Positions 32,778 through 40,825 of a stretch of 40,825 nt of DNA are shown piece after piece. The position numbers and the translations under genes are program-made. Source of the stretch: an uncultured Muribaculaceae bacterium (GTDB lineage: Bacteria; Bacteroidota; Bacteroidia; Bacteroidales; Muribaculaceae). The notes beneath the pieces were generated by a model. It ran no database searches. It was not told where the DNA came from and saw only the letters and a program-made list of their open reading frames with translations. The stretch lies in NCBI GenBank assembly GCA_947176745.1, contig CAMWRV010000024.1, positions 1 through 40,825 on the forward strand, given 5' to 3'. Numbering within the stretch: the first letter of the stretch is position 1; every line of letters starts with the position of its first letter.

Positions 32778-34856
32778 TCACCGCATGAATTTGCTCACCA
32801 CAGGATGACCCGACTGCCTGACGGCCGTCATGACATAGACACCTCGTGAAAATCCCGACAGATCGACGCGCCCCGACGGGCCGGAGACCTGAACCTTCAT
32901 CACCTCGGAGCCGGCGGAAGAATAAACGGATACGGTCATCGTGTCGGACGAAGGATTCATGATCAGAGCCGAGTCTCCGGAAATCAGAATAGCGGGCAAC
33001 GCCGCATCGGCGGCACCGGCCGACACACCCGTTCCGGCAAGAGCCTCAAGCAGGCCGTCATAAGGACGGAACCATCCCTGACCGTGTCGCGGATTCCCCG
33101 CGTCTGGATAATCTCTTGTATTTGTGGCTTCAAGAATATCGAGCACACGCCCCGCAGTCAGCGTCGGGTCAGCCTCAAGCCACGCGGCAAGAGTTCCGGC
33201 CACGAACGGCGTAGACATCGAGGTTCCGGCATCGGTGTCCCAGTAATATTTTCGTCCGTCCACCTCGGCTACGGCGTTGATGATCGGCATGCGCTCGGGG
33301 TGAGCCACAGGGTAATATGAATTGCTTGCCGACACGATAAACCCTCCCGGCGCGACTGTGTGAGGAAGCACACGGCCATCAGTAAGAGTCCCGTAGCCGG
33401 AACCGACATTGACCGTAAGCGGGTCGGCGTTCACCTGACGCTCGCCGCCGCTCCACACCGGCACGGAAGAACGGTTGTTGTACATTCCGACACAGACCAC
33501 ATTGTAACCGGTGGCTATGTCGCTGACCGACATATCGTTTCCGGGATACTCATATCCGGGCCAGACCCGCAGGAGCGAATACTGCCCGTCGCTGTTGACA
33601 TCCATATGCACGCCGGGGTCGGCGAAGAACTCAAGACCGAGTTCATAGCGTGCGCGGGGGTAAGTTACATACGACGGTTCAGGCTCAGGCGAACGAAAAT
33701 CATACTCCACTTCCGTCACCCATCGTCCGTTGAGAGAGCTGACGTATCCGTGCACGCGGATCTCTCCCTCTATAAATCGGGCAAGCTCTTGATCGGAATC
33801 CGACGTCAGCGTCAGTTCTCCCTCTGCGGGTCCAGAGACGGCAGGAGACTCGTAGACACATGATCCGTTAGAGAGATCGTAGACGAGCACCCGGACACCG
33901 ACCGGACGGCTGTCGCGGCTCCAGACGTCGGTCATGCCGTACATGCTGAACTGCGACCCATCGCGTGAATGCAGACGCGCCCGCCAGCTCCGGCTCTCCT
34001 CGCTGAAATCCATGATGTATGAATGGGAATCATCGGCCTCATTGCCGGCGGCGATGCAGACTATGGCCTCCTCCCCTATCAGGTCAAGATAGCGGCAGAA
34101 GAGCGAAGATCCGTCGTGCGGACCGTTGTAGCTGCCGAGCGACAGATTTATGACGGCAGGTTTGCCGACCGAACGCGCGTAATCCACAATATCCTCGCAC
34201 GCCGACAGGATACCCGCGTCGTACAGTTTCGATGTGGCCGCGACGATCTCTGCGTCGGGAGCCATGCCGGAGTAAGGATTGCCCCGGTAGCCTCCTGCAA
34301 TGATGTTGGCCACATGTGTGCCGTGGAACATGTCGGCATTGTCGGTGGTCCAGGCAGCAATCTCTTCGGGAGAATCCATCACCTTACGTATTCCGGCGGG
34401 TTCGTCGTAATATACAAGCCGGCGCACGCGGCTTCTGCCGTCTGCGCCACGGAACGCTATATGGTTGGGATCGAATCCGGAGTCGCAAAAGCCGACCACA
34501 ACGCCATTGCCTGTATAGGGTCCGGGCAGACCGGTACCGGCCGATATCATGTCGGCCCCGTAATATGTTCTGGCGATGTCGAGAGCCGGCACCGCGCGCC
34601 GTTCCCGCATCATGCCGCCCCGGCCTTTGAGCCTTGACAGTCCCTGCAGGTCACGAGGCACAAGAGCGAGCGCCATGTCGGCGCGGCGATGCCATATTAT
34701 CACACCCTGCCGCTCAAGTTCGTCGGCCTCGCTGTCGTCTTCCACTATCAGAATGGAGGGAATATAGGGATCCCTGTTTCTTCCGGCACTGAGACGGGCC
34801 GGAAGAAACAGAAGAAGCGCGGCGATTATAGCCACGGCATATCTGTATCGGTGCAT
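32778..34856 (-). CDS. Subtilisin-family (S8) protease with T9SS-type sorting domain
   Basis: Exported serine protease of 692 residues. It has a signal peptide (about 1-25) and the catalytic triad D125 (VGFCDSGFDPNH), H178 (FHGTHVANI) and S546 (GTSMSTPFVAG), with oxyanion Asn272 (AAGNEAD). Between Asn272 and Ser546 are about 274 residues, against about 66 in subtilisin, so a beta-rich insert of about 200 residues is present. The last 80 residues form a small beta domain (about 612-692), with TMTVSVYSSAGSEVMKVQV, VDLSGFSRGVYVM and a terminal VVSKFMR, the pattern of a T9SS type A sorting domain. It is therefore probably secreted by the T9SS encoded in this window. The ATG at 34856 begins a typical signal peptide; an upstream GTG (34889) is less likely. 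Confidence 0.88.
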   Translation of the reverse strand: MHRYRYAVAIIAALLLFLPARLSAGRNRDPYIPSILIVEDDSEADELERQGVIIWHRRADMALALVPRDLQGLSRLKGRGGMMRERRAVPALDIARTYYGADMISAGTGLPGPYTGNGVVVGFCDSGFDPNHIAFRGADGRSRVRRLVYYDEPAGIRKVMDSPEEIAAWTTDNADMFHGTHVANIIAGGYRGNPYSGMAPDAEIVAATSKLYDAGILSACEDIVDYARSVGKPAVINLSLGSYNGPHDGSSLFCRYLDLIGEEAIVCIAAGNEADDSHSYIMDFSEESRSWRARLHSRDGSQFSMYGMTDVWSRDSRPVGVRVLVYDLSNGSCVYESPAVSGPAEGELTLTSDSDQELARFIEGEIRVHGYVSSLNGRWVTEVEYDFRSPEPEPSYVTYPRARYELGLEFFADPGVHMDVNSDGQYSLLRVWPGYEYPGNDMSVSDIATGYNVVCVGMYNNRSSVPVWSGGERQVNADPLTVNVGSGYGTLTDGRVLPHTVAPGGFIVSASNSYYPVAHPERMPIINAVAEVDGRKYYWDTDAGTSMSTPFVAGTLAAWLEADPTLTAGRVLDILEATNTRDYPDAGNPRHGQGWFRPYDGLLEALAGTGVSAGAADAALPAILISGDSALIMNPSSDTMTVSVYSSAGSEVMKVQVSGPSGRVDLSGFSRGVYVMTAVRQSGHPVVSKFMR

Positions 34857-34952
34857 AATAGAAAGTCTTTTACCGTTAAACGAAATCACGTCCTGTCAAG
34901 TATATACGCACATACAGACAAATCCGTGCCCGATACGATTTTTTCACTTTCC

Positions 34953-34984
34953 TTTGCTATATTCGGCAAAAAAGGTTAACTTTG
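34953..34984 (+). promoter_or_regulatory. Bacteroides-type promoter of the kinase-like gene
   Basis: TTTG (34953-34956), 20-nt spacer and TAACTTTG (34977-34984) match the consensus exactly. Transcription should start near 34989, giving a leader of about 50 nt before the ATG. Confidence 0.8.
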
Positions 34985-35036
34985 TCAAATGTGTCTGCAC
35001 CTGCGATGCAGACAGCATCCAAACATCTGAAATGCA

Positions 35037-37058
35037 ATGAAAAGAAGTTTCGTTATACTTGTGCTGACCCTCATGATGGCGGTGGGTGTCTCAGGCGTCG
35101 TCCGGACCGATTACCAACATGAGACCGCCTCCATGCTCAAGACAAAACTCGCGCAGGCCGCGTCGGCAACAGACTCCATATGCATACTGTATGACCTTTT
35201 CGACGTGCTCCCGCGCAGCGAGGGGCGCCAGGTCGGCGACATGATATATGAGATCGCCACACGGACCGGAGACAATACGACACGCCTTGACATATGCCGC
35301 CAGATGACGGCCTATTTCAGCGATGACCACAGTCTTGCGGAGATCGAAAAGAAGGTATCGCAGATACCGGAGTCGCAGGAGCAGAAGGAGACGCACCTTT
35401 TTCTGAGAATGAAGCGACTCAGTCTATCGTCAAGAACAAAAACTGAAGCAGACCGTCAGAGCGAGATAATCCGCATACTTTCGGAAGAAGACAGCAAGAC
35501 ACCGAAAAGCGCCATCCAGCGGCTTCTTGATCTTTTCACTCTGGTCGAGTACCTGCGCAATGACGCTTCGGGCGATATGCTCAAGGAATATCTCGACCGT
35601 CTGACAGCACTTGCCACTTCATCGCATTTCAAGCTCTACGCGATTCCCAACATAGTCTACGCCGAAGCCGCCAACGTCTATGCCGATGCCGGAGAAGCAG
35701 AGAAATCGGTCGAGGCTGACCGCAAGCTGCTGACGATCATCGACGGTCTCGAACAGAAGTACCGCGAGAAGGGACGCCTGTACAGAAACTACGACATAAG
35801 CCGTTATGTCTGCTACCGGCGCATGATGCGCAATTACGAGGCCTTGCGTCCCGGCGAACTGGAGGATCTCTACGCCCGAAGCATGAAACTGCGTGAAAAC
35901 AATATCGACATCAGAAACGACATCGACAGCCATCCGCGATTCTACGCGTATTATCACACGGCGGCCGGCGATTACACTGCGGCGATACCATATCTGAAAC
36001 GCATGCTCGACGAGGAGAACTCTCTGCCTGTGCGCAAGCAGGTGCTTGAATTTCTGATAGACGCCGCCGGAAACACAGGCGACGACGACACCAAAGTCAA
36101 GGCCCTTGAGGAATATTCGACGATTCTTGAGGAGCTGAACAGGCTGAAGGCTTCTGAAAGATACCGGGAACTGCAGATAAAATATGACGTGCAGGACCTC
36201 CGGACCCGCAACGCGGAACTCGAGCTGGAGAACCGTAGCGACGAGATAATGTCGGCACGCAGGCTCATGACTTTCGTGACCGTGGCTTTCATAATCCTTC
36301 TGGCGATTCTTGTGATTTCGCTATACCACTGGGGGAGATTCAAGAGAAACGCAAGCAGCATGGGCGAGGTGGTCGACAATATCCGCCATGAGCGCGAACG
36401 TCTTAGAAATTCAATATATTACGACGCAGCCGGCCAGACCGATCCGCTCGCCGACGGCGAGGTGTCGGAAAGCTGGCAGGAGCGAATGAGAGGACGCGGC
36501 GTGAAGTGGGACCAGCTGTCTCTCTTCATGACCAAGAGCATCATAAACGACCTTCTGTTCATAGCAGCCACCGGGCATGCCGATCTGCAGAAATACATTC
36601 ATGAGACATCTGTAGACTCCGTGATGCGCAAAGTGGAGTCTCTGGTCAGGGAGTCGGACGCACGAGAGGGATCGCTGTCGGTCGAACATGTGGAAGATGA
36701 TTTCGCCATCACCTCTGACGAGGAATGTCTGTGCGTGATAATGAAGCACATATACGACACCGCTGTGAAGTATTCGCCTGAGTCGCTGGTCACATTGTCT
36801 TGCCGCCGCGTAGGCGATGACCACATCGACTTCGTGATAACCACAAAAGGGGTGTCGGCGGCAGGCCCTGAAGATCCGCAGATTTTCGACAATCTGCTGA
36901 CCGCACGCAAGGTGCTTCACCGCAAGGGCGCGGGACTATTCATCTGCCGCATGATCACTCTGCTGCTTGACTGCCAGATAATACCCGACAGCAGTTATCA
37001 GGACGGCGCACGCTATTATTTTCGCATTCCTGTCACACCTGAGGCCGGGAGATACTGA
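35037..37058 (+). CDS. TPR/histidine-kinase-like membrane protein with degenerate kinase core
   Basis: A 673-residue protein with a signal-type N-terminus (1-20) and a periplasmic helical, TPR-like sensor (about 30-395). A coiled coil follows (about 375-405), then one membrane helix (410-431) and a cytoplasmic part (about 435-673). That part looks like the body of a histidine kinase but is eroded. No H-box His followed by Glu or Asp is seen near 480-520. The N-box reads CVIMKHIYDTAVKYSP (566-581), with Thr where the key Asn should be. The G1 box DxGxG is not recognisable. Only a G2-like KGAGLFICRMI (630-640) and the last strand YYFRIPV remain. It may be a pseudokinase or a scaffold. It resembles Bacteroidales DUF5112/DUF5113-type proteins, but I am unsure. 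The helicase gene starts 5 bp after its stop. Confidence 0.75.
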   Translation: MKRSFVILVLTLMMAVGVSGVVRTDYQHETASMLKTKLAQAASATDSICILYDLFDVLPRSEGRQVGDMIYEIATRTGDNTTRLDICRQMTAYFSDDHSLAEIEKKVSQIPESQEQKETHLFLRMKRLSLSSRTKTEADRQSEIIRILSEEDSKTPKSAIQRLLDLFTLVEYLRNDASGDMLKEYLDRLTALATSSHFKLYAIPNIVYAEAANVYADAGEAEKSVEADRKLLTIIDGLEQKYREKGRLYRNYDISRYVCYRRMMRNYEALRPGELEDLYARSMKLRENNIDIRNDIDSHPRFYAYYHTAAGDYTAAIPYLKRMLDEENSLPVRKQVLEFLIDAAGNTGDDDTKVKALEEYSTILEELNRLKASERYRELQIKYDVQDLRTRNAELELENRSDEIMSARRLMTFVTVAFIILLAILVISLYHWGRFKRNASSMGEVVDNIRHERERLRNSIYYDAAGQTDPLADGEVSESWQERMRGRGVKWDQLSLFMTKSIINDLLFIAATGHADLQKYIHETSVDSVMRKVESLVRESDAREGSLSVEHVEDDFAITSDEECLCVIMKHIYDTAVKYSPESLVTLSCRRVGDDHIDFVITTKGVSAAGPEDPQIFDNLLTARKVLHRKGAGLFICRMITLLLDCQIIPDSSYQDGARYYFRIPVTPEAGRY

Positions 37059-37063
37059 CGCAT

Positions 37064-39202
37064 ATGGCTGAACGAGAAGCTACAGCAGGTGCGGTGCGTC
37101 TCAATGCGCGCCAAAAGCAGGCCGTGGAGGCATCGGAAGGACGCGTGCGCGTCGTGGCCGGAGCCGGCTCGGGCAAAACGCGCGTGCTGGCCCACAGGTA
37201 TGCCTTTCTGGTCAACGACCTCGGCATATCGGCCGGCAACATTCTCTGCCTGACTTTCACCAACAAGGCGGCGCAGGAGATGAAAAACCGTATCGCCCGG
37301 ATGGTGGATCGCGGCAGTGTCAATGACTTCATCTGCACGATCCATAGTTTCTGCGTCAAGTTTCTGAGGCGCGAGATATTCCGCATCGGATACCCGAAGA
37401 ATTTCACTGTCATCGACGAGGAGGACGCCAAACAGCTCGCCCGCCAGGCCATGGAGGAATTCGCCATTGACCGCCGCAAGCTGACCGCCGAGAGATTTCT
37501 CAAGCAGGTGGCCGCGCTGAAAGGGAACGATATCAACGCATACATACAGCACCATCTGCTCCCTGCGAGTCCGCCGGAGTGTCCCGACGCTCAGGTGAGA
37601 TACATGAGACTGCAGCTCAAACACTACGCACTCGACTACGACGACCTCATATATTTCACCATCTACATTCTAAACCATTTTCAGGACGCACGCGACTATT
37701 GGACCGATAAGCTCAACTACATAATGGTCGACGAGGTGCAGGACTGTTCTTCCGACGACTGGAAACTCCTCAATATCCTCGCCTCGGGCCACGGCAACCT
37801 CTTCGTGGTCGGAGACCCGGACCAGGCCATTTATGAGTGGCGCGGGGCTAACCCAAAGATATTTGTGGATTTCAAGGCCGATACCGACATAATTCTCAAC
37901 GAGAACTACCGGTCGACACCCGACATACTTGAGATCGCCAACAGCATAATAGCCAACAACCGCAACCGCGTTCCCAAGGAACTTTACACAATGCGTCTGA
38001 ACGAACGGCGCGCCCTCTACCGGCACTGCCGCTCCGAGCGCGAGGAGTCGGAATTCATAGCCGACACCATCGAGAAGGGACTTCGCGACGGCGACTCACC
38101 GCGCGATTTCGCGATTCTTTACCGAAGTTCGTTTCTTTCGCGCGGACTTGAGCAGACGCTATTGAAGCGCAAGCTGCCATACAGTGTGTGGGGCGGCGTG
38201 AGGTTTTTCGAGCGCAAGGAGATAAAGGATGTGATCTGCTATCTGCGGCTTATCGCATCTGATGCCGACGACATGGCATTCACCCGGATCATAAATCTGC
38301 CGGCGCGAAAGTTCGGCAAGTCGTCGCTTTCGGCACTGAAGTCACTCGCAGAGACAGACGGGATCCCGCTTATGAGGGCACTGAGACTCGCGGCCGACAC
38401 TCCTAAATTCAACCGTAAACCGATAAGAGACTTCATATCGCTGATCGACTCGATGCGGGGGCTTTCGGAGCGGATGCCCGTTTCCGAACTTACCGACAAA
38501 GTGCTTATAGAGAGCGGCCTGGCCGATCTTTACCGCATGGACGAGCGGGAGGACCGCCTTGAGAACATCGCCGAGCTAATCAACTCGATGAAGGAATTCG
38601 AGCTGTCGAACGACGAGGATGACGACCGCACCCTGTCGGCATATCTGCAGGAGATAGCGCTCTACACCACCGCCGACAACGCCTCGGACAAGGACCGCAT
38701 CAGGCTGATGACCATCCACCAGTCAAAAGGACTCGAATTTCCGACGGTCTTCATCACCGGGCTGACGGAGGGAGTCTTCCCGAACCACCGGTCGATACGC
38801 GAGCGGCGCAAGGATGGCGAGGAGGAGGAACGCAGGCTTATGTATGTGGCCGTGACACGCGCCCGCGGCATGCTCTATCTCTCTGAATCGGAAGGGTATC
38901 TCAACGACAACGGCGCATTGAAGTATCCTTCAAGGTTTCTGACCGAGATTCCGGAGGTGCTGCTGACAGTGGAAGGCGATCCTGACCCTTCGCTCACCGA
39001 AGGCACGCGCAACATGGTCACACTTCTCAACGCCGAACTCGGAGAAGGTGGCGAAGCACCGATGTCGCCCGGCACCGCGGTCGAACACCGCGTGTTCGGC
39101 CGCGGGGTGATAGTGTCGTTCGATCCGGCCGCGCAGTCATACCGTGTCCGGTTCGGCAACACCGAGCGGGATCTTGTGCCCCGTGTGCTGCGCAGACTCT
39201 GA
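37064..39202 (+). CDS. pcrA: PcrA/UvrD-type ATP-dependent DNA helicase
   Basis: Superfamily 1A 3'-5' helicase for repair and for removing proteins from DNA. The 712-residue product has the Q-motif region LNARQKQAVEA, Walker A AGAGSGKT (32-39), LCLTFTNKAAQEMKNRI, and the motif II MVDEVQDCS (DEVQ-D in place of the more common DExQD). Further motifs are VVGDPDQAIYEWRGA, LNENYRST, and the late motifs LMTIHQSKGLEFPTVFI and EERRLMYVAVTRAR. The C-terminus (about 668-712, HRVFGRGVIVSFDPAAQSYRVRFGN) matches the Tudor-like domain by which PcrA/UvrD contact RNA polymerase. Immediately follows the kinase-like gene and is likely co-transcribed with it. Confidence 0.94.
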   Translation: MAEREATAGAVRLNARQKQAVEASEGRVRVVAGAGSGKTRVLAHRYAFLVNDLGISAGNILCLTFTNKAAQEMKNRIARMVDRGSVNDFICTIHSFCVKFLRREIFRIGYPKNFTVIDEEDAKQLARQAMEEFAIDRRKLTAERFLKQVAALKGNDINAYIQHHLLPASPPECPDAQVRYMRLQLKHYALDYDDLIYFTIYILNHFQDARDYWTDKLNYIMVDEVQDCSSDDWKLLNILASGHGNLFVVGDPDQAIYEWRGANPKIFVDFKADTDIILNENYRSTPDILEIANSIIANNRNRVPKELYTMRLNERRALYRHCRSEREESEFIADTIEKGLRDGDSPRDFAILYRSSFLSRGLEQTLLKRKLPYSVWGGVRFFERKEIKDVICYLRLIASDADDMAFTRIINLPARKFGKSSLSALKSLAETDGIPLMRALRLAADTPKFNRKPIRDFISLIDSMRGLSERMPVSELTDKVLIESGLADLYRMDEREDRLENIAELINSMKEFELSNDEDDDRTLSAYLQEIALYTTADNASDKDRIRLMTIHQSKGLEFPTVFITGLTEGVFPNHRSIRERRKDGEEEERRLMYVAVTRARGMLYLSESEGYLNDNGALKYPSRFLTEIPEVLLTVEGDPDPSLTEGTRNMVTLLNAELGEGGEAPMSPGTAVEHRVFGRGVIVSFDPAAQSYRVRFGNTERDLVPRVLRRL

Positions 39203-39290
39203 CAGGTAGTACACCACCACGCCCCACTGCGTCTTCATCCTTAAGGTTTTAGTCAATAATAATCTTCATCAAATAAACTGTAAAACCATA

Positions 39291-40825
39291 ATGTTTCATT
39301 CTAAATTATCACTTATAATGGCATCTGCCCTGCTGACTTGCGGAATGCCGGCGGCTGTCAGCGCACAGACCAACAGCGCATATGACGCCAGATTCATCGA
39401 CTGGCCCGTCTACAACGGAGAGGATCTCGAACTGACGGTAGACGCTTCGGGCACACACTTCAGGCTCTGGAGTCCGAAGGCGTCGGAAGCCCGCGTCAAC
39501 ATCTACGAGAACGGTCACACCGGCTCGGCCGTCAAGACACTTCAGATGAAGTCTGATCAGGCCACCGGCACCTGGACCGCGTCTGTTCCGGAACAGCTCT
39601 ACGGCAAATTCTATACTTTCCAGATCAATGACGGATCCAAATGGCTCGACGAGACGCCCGGCGTCTGGGCGAAGGCCGTCGGCGTGAACGGCGCACGCGC
39701 CGCCGTGATCGACCTTGACAGCACCGATCCTGCCGGATGGGACGCCGACAAAGGTCCGGAGGTCAAGAACTTCACCGATGTCATTGTCTATGAGATGCAC
39801 CACCGCGACATGTCGATGCATCCGTCGTCGGGCATTGCCAACAAAGGTAAATTTCTTGCTCTGACCGAGCATGGCACTCTCTCGCCCGAGGGTATGAAGA
39901 CTGGAATAGACCATCTTAAGGAACTCGGCGTGACGCATGTGCATATCCTCCCCTCATACGACTACAATTCAGTAGACGAGCTCAACCTGCAGGACAACAC
40001 CTACAACTGGGGTTATGATCCTCTGAACTACAACGCGCCCGAAGGAAGCTATTCGACCAACCCTTCCGATCCGGCTGCACGAATCCGCGAGATGAAAGAG
40101 ATGATCAAGGCCCTGCATGACGCAGGAATCGGCGTGATCATGGATGTGGTCTACAACCACACGGCCGACAACGATGCCTCCAACTTCGAGCTTACCGCTC
40201 CCGGATATTACCACCGCCACTGGGATGACGGACGCTATTCCGACGCATCGGGCTGCGGCAACGAGACTGCCTCAGACCTCCGCCAGATGCGCGATTTCAT
40301 AATCAACTCCACAAAATACTGGGCTGACGAATATCATATCGACGGTTTCCGGTTCGACCTGATGGCAATACATGACACCGAGACAATGAACGAGGTGTCA
40401 GCTGAGCTTAAGAAGATAAATCCGTCGATATTCGTTTACGGCGAGGGCTGGACCGCCGGAGACTCTCCCCTTCAGACCGAAAGACGGGCACTTAAGGAGA
40501 ATGTCGGCAAGATGACAGGCATAGCCGTGTTCTCAGATGACCTGCGCGACGCGGTGAAAGGACACTACACCAACGCGGCAGACCGCGGATTCGCCACCGG
40601 CAAGCCGGGTCTCGAAGAGACCGTGAAGATCGGCATTGTGGCCGCCACCGACCATCCGCAGGTGGATTTCAGCAAGGGAAACAACTCGAAATTCCCCTAC
40701 GCCACGTCTCCTGAAATGATTGTGAATTACGTGTCATGCCACGACGACCTCTGTCTGACCGACAAACTCCGCAAGTCGATGGAGGGTGAGCCTGAGGAGA
40801 ACATGCTTGCGGCCGCGAAACTGGC
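39291..40825 (+). CDS. pulA: Type I pullulanase, partial (runs off the window)
   Basis: Alpha-1,6-debranching enzyme that removes branches of pullulan, glycogen or amylopectin. The first 511 residues are present. A signal peptide (about 1-25, ending VSAQ) is followed by an N-terminal beta domain (about 40-150; THFRLWSPKASEARVNIY), and then the GH13 barrel. The type I signature YNWGYDP is at 238-244. Also present are VIMDVVYNHTADN (282-294), the nucleophile D356 (DGFRFDL), the acid E385 (YGEGW), and VSCHDD (481-486), which normally reads CHDN; here the last residue is Asp. No lipobox is seen, so it is probably periplasmic. The ATG at 39291 is 88 bp past the helicase stop. That gap has no clear promoter. 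Confidence 0.93.
   Translation, partial: MFHSKLSLIMASALLTCGMPAAVSAQTNSAYDARFIDWPVYNGEDLELTVDASGTHFRLWSPKASEARVNIYENGHTGSAVKTLQMKSDQATGTWTASVPEQLYGKFYTFQINDGSKWLDETPGVWAKAVGVNGARAAVIDLDSTDPAGWDADKGPEVKNFTDVIVYEMHHRDMSMHPSSGIANKGKFLALTEHGTLSPEGMKTGIDHLKELGVTHVHILPSYDYNSVDELNLQDNTYNWGYDPLNYNAPEGSYSTNPSDPAARIREMKEMIKALHDAGIGVIMDVVYNHTADNDASNFELTAPGYYHRHWDDGRYSDASGCGNETASDLRQMRDFIINSTKYWADEYHIDGFRFDLMAIHDTETMNEVSAELKKINPSIFVYGEGWTAGDSPLQTERRALKENVGKMTGIAVFSDDLRDAVKGHYTNAADRGFATGKPGLEETVKIGIVAATDHPQVDFSKGNNSKFPYATSPEMIVNYVSCHDDLCLTDKLRKSMEGEPEENMLAAAKL

Noticed and set aside
39309-39944. Minus-strand frame inside the pullulanase gene
   Set aside because: Antisense to conserved GH13 sequence that continues to the end of the window.

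Overview
The window looks like chromosomal DNA of a Bacteroidales gut bacterium, most likely a GC-rich lineage such as Muribaculaceae. The family placement is inferred from gene content and style, not from a marker search. Evidence for the phylum is strong: a SusC/SusD pair, a type IX secretion (T9SS/gliding-type) gene cluster, GSCFA and DUF3078-like proteins, a Bacteroidota-style ParE, and several promoters of the Bacteroides -33/-7 type (TTTG, 20-nt spacer, TAnnTTTG).

Layout. Positions 1-160 hold the tail of an unidentified plus-strand gene and two facing terminators. A SusC/SusD outer-membrane nutrient importer pair (161-5305, minus) follows, with a clear promoter and a leader of about 150 nt. 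From 5649 to 12930 (minus) lies a T9SS block in the order porT-porP-gldK-gldL-gldM-gldN, ending in a strong terminator. It is preceded on the same strand by a run of tightly spaced genes: prmC, recX and comF, then (after a promoter) pyrE, an SRPBCC protein, a lipoprotein, a LysE-type exporter fused to an extra domain, dgt, and a TPM-domain protein.

At about 21.3 kb the strand switches. A plus-strand series encodes topoisomerase IV subunit B, CoaD, a C-terminal processing protease, a DUF3078-like outer-membrane protein and two small exported proteins. It converges on a minus-strand pair, an exported alpha-amylase followed by a ClC channel. Next come a GSCFA protein (plus), an exported subtilisin-family protease with a T9SS-type C-terminal sorting domain (minus), a TPR/histidine-kinase-like membrane protein directly followed by a PcrA/UvrD helicase (plus), and a type I pullulanase that runs off the end.

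How the genes work together. The T9SS block encodes the periplasmic ring and lipoprotein (GldN/GldK), the proton-driven inner-membrane motor (GldL/GldM), a PorP/SprF-type outer-membrane component and PorT. The S8 protease is a plausible client of that machine. The amylase, the pullulanase and possibly the SusC/D pair point to alpha-glucan use, but they do not form one classic polysaccharide utilisation locus.

The most striking anomaly is a perfect in-frame 204-bp tandem duplication inside gldL. It repeats the end of the first membrane helix, the whole second helix with its conserved glutamate, and the following linker. Other points of interest are a LysE-type transporter fused to a beta-rich domain, a Rieske-like lipoprotein without the cluster histidines, a histidine-kinase-like protein with a degenerate kinase core, and a GSCFA gene whose promoter implies a leaderless mRNA. 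I found no tRNA, rRNA, CRISPR array, insertion sequence or prophage.
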